From contig NZ_CP116766.1 in assembly GCF_028463985.1 (NCBI RefSeq), positions 1,984,001 through 2,048,000 of the forward strand: a stretch of 64,000 nt of DNA. The letters are read 5' to 3'. Numbering within the stretch: the first letter of the stretch is position 1; each line of letters starts with the position of its first letter. The notes beneath the pieces were generated by a model, which saw only the letters and a program-made list of their open reading frames with translations, had not been told where the DNA came from and made no database searches. The position numbers were made by a program, and so were the translations under genes. The DNA comes from Neisseria lisongii (GTDB taxonomy: Bacteria > Pseudomonadota > Gammaproteobacteria > Burkholderiales > Neisseriaceae). Below are positions 58,535-64,000 of this stretch, piece by piece.

Positions 58535-58721
58535 TATAATTGTGTCTTCGCATAAAAAAACCATTCATGCTAAGGGAGAAAGCATGAATGGCCAATACAT
58601 TGCGGGAAAATGTCTTACAGCCGAATGCTTGATGAGACCAACCGGCTGTATGAGCCGCCACCGCCCCAAAGGGATAAAAGAACGGCAGCGACAGGGCAGA
58701 TTCTACGCCGATGAGTATTAA
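58535..58721 (+). other. Possible 45-codon ORF with hairpin-sequestered start (alternative reading)
   Basis: Plus-strand TATAAT (58535-58540) precedes a perfect 11-bp hairpin (58561-58571/58581-58591). Its loop holds AAGGGAGAA and its stem holds ATG 58584; the frame runs to TAA at 58721 (MNGQYIAGKCLTAECLMRP...). The peptide resembles nothing I know. This competes with the minus-strand small-RNA reading, which I prefer. Confidence 0.2.
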
Positions 58722-58757
58722 GTGCGGTTAAGAAGTGCAATGAAAACACCGGCGGCT
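58554..58757 (-). ncRNA. Candidate trans-acting small RNA with C-rich terminator loop
   Basis: On the minus strand a perfect 11-bp stem CCATTCATGCT / AGCATGAATGG (58591-58561) is followed at once by seven T residues, a strong terminator. Its loop TTCTCCCTT is complementary to ribosome-binding sites, as in several known regulatory RNAs. Upstream is an 8-bp hairpin TACAGCCG/CGGCTGTA (58650-58616) and a GC-rich paired region. A TATAAT -10 lies at 58769-58764, at the junction with a Correia-like end; a TAATAC box near 58720 could give a shorter form of about 150 nt. No coding frame explains this strand. Confidence 0.5.
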
Positions 58758-58765
58758 GCGTAAAT

Positions 58766-58872
58766 TATAGTGAAATAACCCCAAAGCACTACAGCGTTGG
58801 CTTCGCCTTGTCGTATTACTCATACTGTCTGCGGCTTGCCGCCTTGTATTGCTTCGGGGTTATTCCACTATA
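58766..58872. mobile_element. Correia-like MITE, terminal-repeat class CCCCAAAGCA
   Basis: TATAGTGAAATAACCCCAAAGCA and TGCTTCGGGGTTATTCCACTATA. The body is ACTACAGCGTTGGCTTCGCC...ACTGTCTGCGGCTTGCCGCC. Its left end supplies the TATAAT of the adjoining candidate small RNA. Confidence 0.8.
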
Positions 58873-58885
58873 TAGTAACGGCGGT

Positions 58886-59689
58886 TTACTGATTGTCCCG
58901 TATCCATTTGAGCCAGCGTTCAAACAGTTTCGGCTCAAGGGCGGCAACGACCGAGCGTTTGAAAATATGTTTTCCGCTCCAAAATTCATCGCCTTCCAAT
59001 GTCGCCAAACAGCCGCCCGCTTCTTCAAAAATCAGCGCACCGGCAGCATAATCCCACAATTTTTGTCCGCCGTGGACATACACATCATAGCGGCCGCTGG
59101 CCAGATAACACCAATCCAGCGTGCTGCTACCCATGCTGCGCAGCGTACCGAACGGAGCGAGAGTACTCATGCGGCTGGAGAGTTTGCCCGAACGCAGATA
59201 CTTGATTTCTACACCGGCGATGGCTTCGTTCAACTTTTTTTCCGCCAGCCTGAGCGGCAGCGGCGTACCGTTTAAAAATGCCCCCTTGCTGCGTTCGGCA
59301 GCAAAACATTCACCGCTGACCGGATTGTAAATCACGCCGAGTTTGGCACGCCCGTTTTCAATATAGGCAACGGAAACGGCAAAATGCGGCAGACCATTGA
59401 CAAAATTATTGGTGCCGTCGATCGGATCGACCACCCACAGGCCGTCTGAAAACGCATGTTGCTCCCACAACGCCGACTGAAGCGCCGGCGGCATTTCCTC
59501 ACCCAGCATCGGGCAGTCGATAATCAGCGGCAGCGCAGCGGCAAAAGCCGTTTGCGCCGCCAAATCGGCATCGCTCAAAACCGACCCGTCCGCCTTGCGG
59601 TAGGCGGGCGTATTCAAAAAACGGGGCATCACCTCGGTTTGGGCAATATGCCGCACAATATTTTGCAGTTGGTATAACACAGTTGGCAC
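58886..59689 (-). CDS. suhB: Inositol monophosphatase family protein (SuhB-like)
   Basis: 267 residues; a lithium-sensitive Mg2+-dependent phosphatase fold. Metal and catalytic motifs are GEE at 63-65, DPIDGT at 88-93 (WVVDPIDGTNNFVNGLPHF), and WDYAAGALIFEEAGG near 213. SuhB acts on inositol phosphates and, in enterobacteria, in rRNA antitermination. The family also includes 3'-phosphoadenosine phosphatase (CysQ), so the exact substrate is open. A DUS within codes FSDGL before the DPIDGT motif. Divergent from rsmE. Confidence 0.85.
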   Translation of the reverse strand: MPTVLYQLQNIVRHIAQTEVMPRFLNTPAYRKADGSVLSDADLAAQTAFAAALPLIIDCPMLGEEMPPALQSALWEQHAFSDGLWVVDPIDGTNNFVNGLPHFAVSVAYIENGRAKLGVIYNPVSGECFAAERSKGAFLNGTPLPLRLAEKKLNEAIAGVEIKYLRSGKLSSRMSTLAPFGTLRSMGSSTLDWCYLASGRYDVYVHGGQKLWDYAAGALIFEEAGGCLATLEGDEFWSGKHIFKRSVVAALEPKLFERWLKWIRDNQ

Positions 59690-59831
59690 TCGGCAGGAAA
59701 GTCGGAGGAAAACAGCACGGCTGCTTGCTATTTCGGCATAAAACCGCCAATATTCACATTTAAAGAGAACTGACTATAGGCAGATTTTCCGTCTGCTGCA
59801 CATTATATACGTTTTAACGATTCTGAACACC

Positions 59832-60557
59832 ATGCCCCGATTTTATCTGAACACCGATTTACACGCCGGACAAACATTAGAATTGCCCGACAATATCATC
59901 CGCCATATCAACGTATTGCGTCTGAAACAAAACGACAGCCTGATTTTATTCAATGGTAATGGCAAAGCCTATCCCGCCCGCCTGAGTGCCGTAGAAAAAC
60001 GCCGTGCCGCCGCCGAAATCCTCAGCGAACACACCACCGACAACGAATCACCGCTGAACATCACCCTGATACAGGCAGTTTCCAGCGGCGAACGTATGGA
60101 TTTCACCCTGCAAAAAAGCGTCGAACTCGGTGTCAGCGCCATCCAACCCGTTATCAGCGAACGCTGCGTCGTCCGCCTGAGCGGCGAGCGTGCCGACAAA
60201 CGGGTCGCACGCTGGCAGGAAATCGTCATTTCCGCCTGCGAACAAAGCGGCAGAAACACCGTTCCCCCCGTATTGCCCCTAATCAGCTATTCACAGGCAT
60301 TGCAGCAACTACCCGACAACCAAACCAAACTGCTGCTGGGCCTGAACCACGCCTGCAAACTGAACCAAATCACCCCATTTTCAGACGGCATCATCTTTAT
60401 GGTCGGCCCCGAAGGCGGCTGGAGCGAAGCCGAGGAACAACAGGCCGCCGCCGCAGGTTTCCAAGCCGTTACCTTGGGCAAACGGGTCTTGCGAACCGAA
60501 ACCGCCTCGCTCGCCGCAATAGCGGCAATGCAGACTTTGTGGGGGGATTTTGTTTAG
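59832..60557 (+). CDS. rsmE: 16S rRNA (uracil-1498-N3)-methyltransferase
   Basis: A 241-residue SPOUT-class methyltransferase. The N-terminal PUA-like domain (MPRFYLNTDLHAGQTLELPDNIIRHINVLRL) is followed by the knotted SAM-binding domain: LIQAVSSGERMDFTLQKSVELGV, VISERCVV, FMVGPEGGWSEAEE near residue 195, and LGKRVLRTETASLAAIAAMQ. It modifies U1498 near the ribosomal P site. A DUS inside encodes PFSDGI. Normal length. Confidence 0.95.
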   Translation: MPRFYLNTDLHAGQTLELPDNIIRHINVLRLKQNDSLILFNGNGKAYPARLSAVEKRRAAAEILSEHTTDNESPLNITLIQAVSSGERMDFTLQKSVELGVSAIQPVISERCVVRLSGERADKRVARWQEIVISACEQSGRNTVPPVLPLISYSQALQQLPDNQTKLLLGLNHACKLNQITPFSDGIIFMVGPEGGWSEAEEQQAAAAGFQAVTLGKRVLRTETASLAAIAAMQTLWGDFV

Positions 60558-60700
60558 GTTAATTTGAAGAGGATATTTTCCGTTTATAGCAAATTCACTA
60601 AAAAAGAGAACAAGGCGTGGGCTGGGCGAGGCTCAGCATAATGTGAAATTTACCAAACCCGTGCGTGCTGCGGCACACACGCTACATCAATTCAGCGTAG

Positions 60701-60730
60701 TGTGCATGCCAGAGCATGCACATGTCTTTT
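60701..60730. repeat. GCATGC repeat, second copy
   Basis: GTGCATGCCAGAGCATGCAC followed by ATGTCTTTTA, related to 170-198. The 60,558-60,954 gap holds only this, the next element and a terminator; no gene seen. Confidence 0.5.
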
Positions 60731-60734
60731 AATA

Positions 60735-60848
60735 TATCGTGCATTCACTTTATTTAAAAATATTACGGCGTTGGCTCGCCTAGCCGTACTACCTGTACTG
60801 TCTTCGGCTTGCCGCCTTGTCCTACTTTTAAATGGTATTTACTGTATA
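60735..60848. mobile_element. Correia-like MITE (diverged TTTAAAA class)
   Basis: TATCGTGCATTCACTTTATTTAAAAATA and TACTTTTAAATGGTATTTACTGTATA with the usual ACGGCGTTGGCTCGCC...GTACTGTCTTCGGCTTGCCGCC body. Confidence 0.7.
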
Positions 60849-60894
60849 TGCTTCAAAGATAATCAATATTACATCTTGTATCGATTGAATAATA

Positions 60895-60934
60895 AAAGCC
60901 GTCTGAAAACGCATCGAGCATTTTCAGACGGCTT
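60895..60934. terminator. Inverted DUS pair, terminator of glyS
   Basis: AAAGCCGTCTGAAAACG ... CATTTTCAGACGGCTT, 20 bases beyond the glyS stop (minus strand). Confidence 0.65.
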
Positions 60935-60954
60935 GATTATTTAAAACTAGTCGA

Positions 60955-63018
60955 TTATTCGCCCAACAACGCAATATCTGCTACCGCATTCATCTGCTGC
61001 GCCAGTTGGTTGAGCAGGTTGAGGCGGTTTTGTTTGACGGCAGGGTCTTCCGCCATCACCATTACGCCGTCGAAGAAGGCATCGACCTGAGGCTTGATGG
61101 CGGCGAGTTCGGACAAGGCCGTCTGAAAATCGTTGTTTGCCAAGGCCGCTTCGATTTTCGGCTGCAGGGCTTGCGAGGCGGCAAACAGGGCCTGTTCTTC
61201 GTCTTGCTGCAACAGGTTTTCAGCGACTTTGCCCAATCCGGCATCGGCTTTTTTGAGCAGGTTCTGCACCCGTTTGTTGGCGGCGGCAAGGGCAGCGGCT
61301 TCGGGTAGGGCTTTGAAAGCGGCGACGGCGTTGAGTTTGTCGGCAAGGTTGTGCAGGCGGCTCGGCTGTTTGGCGAGTACGGCGGCGACGATGTCCTGCG
61401 GATAGTCGTTTTGCAGCAATACGGCCAAACGTGCCTGCATAAATTCGGCGACTTCCGCCGGGGTTTTTTCGTTGAGCAGGCCTTGCGGGAAGGCGGCGAA
61501 AGCGGTTTGCACCAGTTCGGCGGCGTCCAAATCATACTGCATCAGCATACGCAGAATGCCCAATGCCGAGCGGCGCAGGGCGTAGGGGTCTTTGTCGCCG
61601 GTCGGAATCAGACCGATGCCCCAAATGCCGACCAAGGTTTCCAGCTTATCGGCAAGGGCGACGGCGGTGGCGGTTTTGCCTTCGGGCAGGCTGTCGCCGG
61701 CAAAGCGGGGTTGGTAGTGCTGCTCGATGGCGGCGGCGATTTCTTCGGTTTCACCGTCCAAACGGGCATAGTATTTGCCCATCGTGCCTTGCAGCTCGGG
61801 GAATTCGCCCACCATTTCGGTTACCAAATCGGCTTTGGCCAAACGTGCGGCACGTTCGGCGGCGGCAGCATCCGATCCCAAGGCTTTGGCGATGTGGGCG
61901 GCAAGGGTTTGCAGGCGTTCGATGCGGTCGGCCTGCGAACCGATTTTGTTGTGGTACACCACGTTCGCCAGCTTGGGCAGGCGGCTTTCCAAAGTCGCTT
62001 TTTGGTCTTGTTTGTAGAAAAATTCGGCATCGCTCAAGCGGGCGCGCAACACTCGCTCGTTACCTTGGATAATGTGCGACGGATCATCGGTTTGCAGATT
62101 GGAAACCAGCAGGAAGCGGTTCATCAGCTTGCCGTTTTGATCGAGCAGCGGGAAGTATTTCTGGTTTTGCTGCATGGTCAGAATCAGGCATTCTTGCGGC
62201 ACATTGAGAAAATCTTCTTCAAAACCGGCCTCCAAAACTACCGGCCATTCCACCAATGCCGTTACCTCGTCCAGCAGGGCATCATCGGCGGCAACCGTTG
62301 CTTTCAGACGGCCTGCCTGCTGGTTTAAGGCCGTCTGAATTTCGGTTTTGCGTTCAGCAAACGAAGCGACAACTTTACCCTCGTTTTTTAATTGGGCGGC
62401 ATAGCTGTCGGCATTGGCGATAACGATTTCACCGCTGCTCAGGAAACGGTGTCCCAAAGTTTTATTGCTGCTTTGCAGGCCCAACACGCTCACATTCACG
62501 ATTTCATCGCCGTGCAGCACAATCAGGCTGTGTACCGGACGCACAAAAGTAAAGGTGCTGCTGCCCCAGCGCATCACTTTCGGAATCGGCAGTTTTTTCA
62601 CCGCCTGATTGATAATGTCTTCCAGCAACCCGCCCAAAGGCTTGCCGGTCTGCGTGTATTCATAGGCATAGACATCTTGTTTGCCGTCATGAATCACTTT
62701 CAAATCTTCAATCTTCGCCCCCGCTCCACGGGCAAAACCTTCCAGTGCTTTGGTCGGTACACCGTCTTTCATGGCGTTGGCAACCGCCGGCCCTTTTTTC
62801 ACAATCTGCTGATCCGCCTGCACGGGCTTCACGTTTTCCACCTGCACGGCCAAACGGCGGGGCGAGGCATAGGCAGTAAATTTTACTTCGCCGTCAATCA
62901 GATGGGCTTTTTCCAATCCCTCGGCAACGGAAGCGGCAAAATGATTGCCGAGATTATTCAGGGCTTTCGGCGGGAGTTCTTCGGTGAGGAGTTCGATAAG
63001 TAAAGTTTGGGTTGTCAT
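60955..63018 (-). CDS. glyS: Glycyl-tRNA synthetase beta subunit
   Basis: 687 residues, the beta chain of the alpha2-beta2 bacterial glycyl-tRNA synthetase. The start MTTQTLLIELLTEELPPKALNNLG is the family signature. ASPRRLAVQV, VMRWGSSTFTFVRPVHSLI, LILTMQQNQKYFPL, and DPYALRRSALGILRMLM (HD-like/anticodon-arm region) follow. The C-terminal DALR-like region ends FFDGVMVMAEDPAVKQNRLNLL. The alpha-subunit gene glyQ is not in the window; instead the upstream neighbour is a glycosyltransferase-like gene, so glyQ is not directly upstream as it is in many genomes. Confidence 0.95.
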   Translation of the reverse strand: MTTQTLLIELLTEELPPKALNNLGNHFAASVAEGLEKAHLIDGEVKFTAYASPRRLAVQVENVKPVQADQQIVKKGPAVANAMKDGVPTKALEGFARGAGAKIEDLKVIHDGKQDVYAYEYTQTGKPLGGLLEDIINQAVKKLPIPKVMRWGSSTFTFVRPVHSLIVLHGDEIVNVSVLGLQSSNKTLGHRFLSSGEIVIANADSYAAQLKNEGKVVASFAERKTEIQTALNQQAGRLKATVAADDALLDEVTALVEWPVVLEAGFEEDFLNVPQECLILTMQQNQKYFPLLDQNGKLMNRFLLVSNLQTDDPSHIIQGNERVLRARLSDAEFFYKQDQKATLESRLPKLANVVYHNKIGSQADRIERLQTLAAHIAKALGSDAAAAERAARLAKADLVTEMVGEFPELQGTMGKYYARLDGETEEIAAAIEQHYQPRFAGDSLPEGKTATAVALADKLETLVGIWGIGLIPTGDKDPYALRRSALGILRMLMQYDLDAAELVQTAFAAFPQGLLNEKTPAEVAEFMQARLAVLLQNDYPQDIVAAVLAKQPSRLHNLADKLNAVAAFKALPEAAALAAANKRVQNLLKKADAGLGKVAENLLQQDEEQALFAASQALQPKIEAALANNDFQTALSELAAIKPQVDAFFDGVMVMAEDPAVKQNRLNLLNQLAQQMNAVADIALLGE

Positions 63019-63055
63019 GTTTTTGCTTTCTTAAAAAATAATTGTTTTTTTATTC

Positions 63056-63093
63056 AGTTTTCAGACGGCCTATTTTTGGGCCGTCTGATAAAA
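63056..63093. terminator. Imperfect inverted DUS pair between the last gene and glyS
   Basis: TTTTCAGACGGCCTATTTTTGGGCCGTCTGATAAAAAA; the second DUS has GATA instead of GAAA. Placed as terminator of the minus-strand gene at 63097. Confidence 0.5.
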
Positions 63094-63096
63094 AAG

Positions 63097-64000
63097 TCAT
63101 GTTTGGTTTTCTAATTCGGATATTTTTTTATCCAATAAGGCTTGGCTGCGGGCAATCATATCTTTATAAATGGTGTTTTGCTTGCCCCACAAAGTAGAAA
63201 ACTGTTCTTCTTTGTGGCCGACTAAAAACGGCGAAGTAATCAGCCCGCAGATACCGCCATGTTGTTCGATATAACGGTCGATGGTATTTTGGGTATGTCG
63301 GTTTTGTTCATTCCATGTGTAAATCTTCGAATAGGCACGTTGATGATAAATATTGAATACCATGCTGACCAATCGATTGATTTGGTAGAATGATTCATTT
63401 CCTCCCTGTATCGGTGAGGCGGTAATTTCGGTTTCTTCAGATAAGTCGGCAATCAGTCCGGAATAAATATCCCAATCTGTTTCGGCATGGTTTAATGTTT
63501 GCTTGATTTCTGCATAACGTTGAGCAAATTCTTGATTAAAAAACACATCGTCTTCGCAGATGCTGACATGAGGCATACCTGATTTTTCGGCGATGCGCAT
63601 CATAAATTTATAACTTAATCCGCAGCCAATCCAGCCGGTATTATGACGCAATCCGGGAAATTTCCAAATACCGTAATGGTTGTCTTGGTCAAAATCACGG
63701 CTTCGCAAAACGGATTCAGGCAAGCTCAAGCACCAGAAATCGCCTTTGGGTTTGATGTAATCGTTACACAAATTATAGAACGTTTCGAAATCAATTATGT
63801 CTTGCGAGAGTAGGAAACGGTATAAATAAAATTGGAATTTATCCGGCTGTTGGCGGAAATCGGAAATTTCCTGCAAACGGGTTGAAAACGCTTCCTTGTG
63901 ATTAAGCCAATAATCAATTTGTTTGATCATTGTATCTATATTTCCGATATCGACAAAATCAACAATATTATTTAAATCGGTATGTTCTGGCTGGTCGCTT
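63097..64000 (-). CDS. Glycosyltransferase-like protein, 5' end beyond the window
   Basis: The longest ATG-started frame begins at 63930. However, the frame stays open with protein-like sequence (SDQPEHTDLNNIVDFVDIG) to the window edge, so the real start lies to the right. At least 300 residues are visible. GWIGCGLSYKFMMRIAEKS followed by VSICEDDVFFNQEF resembles the donor-binding and acidic (E-D-D) motif of family 25-like or similar LOS/capsule glycosyltransferases. DWDIYSGLIADL and a C-terminal coiled tail follow. The gene is AT-rich and has no DUS inside, suggesting acquisition. Assignment to a specific family is uncertain. Confidence 0.6.
   Translation of the reverse strand, partial: SDQPEHTDLNNIVDFVDIGNIDTMIKQIDYWLNHKEAFSTRLQEISDFRQQPDKFQFYLYRFLLSQDIIDFETFYNLCNDYIKPKGDFWCLSLPESVLRSRDFDQDNHYGIWKFPGLRHNTGWIGCGLSYKFMMRIAEKSGMPHVSICEDDVFFNQEFAQRYAEIKQTLNHAETDWDIYSGLIADLSEETEITASPIQGGNESFYQINRLVSMVFNIYHQRAYSKIYTWNEQNRHTQNTIDRYIEQHGGICGLITSPFLVGHKEEQFSTLWGKQNTIYKDMIARSQALLDKKISELENQT

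Noticed and set aside
1..64000. tRNA, rRNA, CRISPR arrays, prophage or insertion-sequence transposase genes
   Set aside because: No T-loop-like tRNA signatures, no regularly spaced direct repeats, and no phage or transposase proteins were recognised; only non-autonomous repeats are present.

Overview
The window comes from a Neisseria-type chromosome (Neisseriaceae). The 10-base DNA uptake sequence GCCGTCTGAA occurs dozens of times, mostly as AGGCCGTCTGAA (the AG-DUS dialect). It is often in inverted pairs at gene ends. Gene content is also neisserial: ctrABCD-tex, galE-rfbB-rfbA-rfbC, fetA-E, carA/carB split by a spacer, and Correia-like repeats. The AG dialect and the missing pathogen-specific features suggest a commensal or animal-associated species rather than a meningococcus or gonococcus; this is inference.

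Layout. (1) 1-11,285: a giant trimeric autotransporter adhesin, about 10.6 kb, broken by one frameshift near 4403. (2) 11,286-16,577: a repeat-rich spacer with a nested mobile element, then pyrD and anmK (minus) and a PiT phosphate transporter (plus). (3) 16,578-29,603: a capsule-type locus. lipB, rfbC, rfbA, rfbB, galE and galU read leftward; ctrA-ctrB-ctrC-ctrD and tex read rightward. No capsule polymerase/synthesis region and no lipA are present. (4) 29,684-36,424: dnaJ, leuS, an LprI-domain lipoprotein and gltS. (5) 36,643-43,355: the fet siderophore-iron uptake genes, with an 813-bp repeat-filled gap between fetB and fetC and a Fur-box-like site upstream of fetA. (6) 43,965-48,116: groES, a DUF1330 gene, groEL and pgi. 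groES and dnaJ each have a heat-shock (RpoH-type) promoter candidate with the same 14-base spacer. (7) 48,351-51,313: a DUS-free catabolic-looking cassette (GntR regulator, carboxylate transporter, amidohydrolase) controlled through a perfect 32-bp palindrome. (8) 51,404-56,543: carB, a DUF559 gene and carA. (9) 56,544-64,000: a candidate short RNA/attenuator, a toxin-antitoxin-like pair, ychJ, a second candidate small RNA, suhB, rsmE, glyS, and a glycosyltransferase-like gene cut by the right edge.

Between genes the window holds many short inverted-repeat elements: Correia-like MITEs with several terminal-repeat variants, dRS3-like 20-mers, GC-rich REP-like hairpins, and a DUS-linked satellite. 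One copy of the satellite has been absorbed in frame into anmK. I recognise no tRNA, rRNA, CRISPR array, prophage or transposase gene. The strongest leads for undescribed biology are the two candidate small RNAs (56,722-56,826 and 58,554-58,770), the regulator-transporter-hydrolase cassette, and the co-varying terminal repeats of the MITEs. Site coordinates were read by eye and may be off by a base or two.
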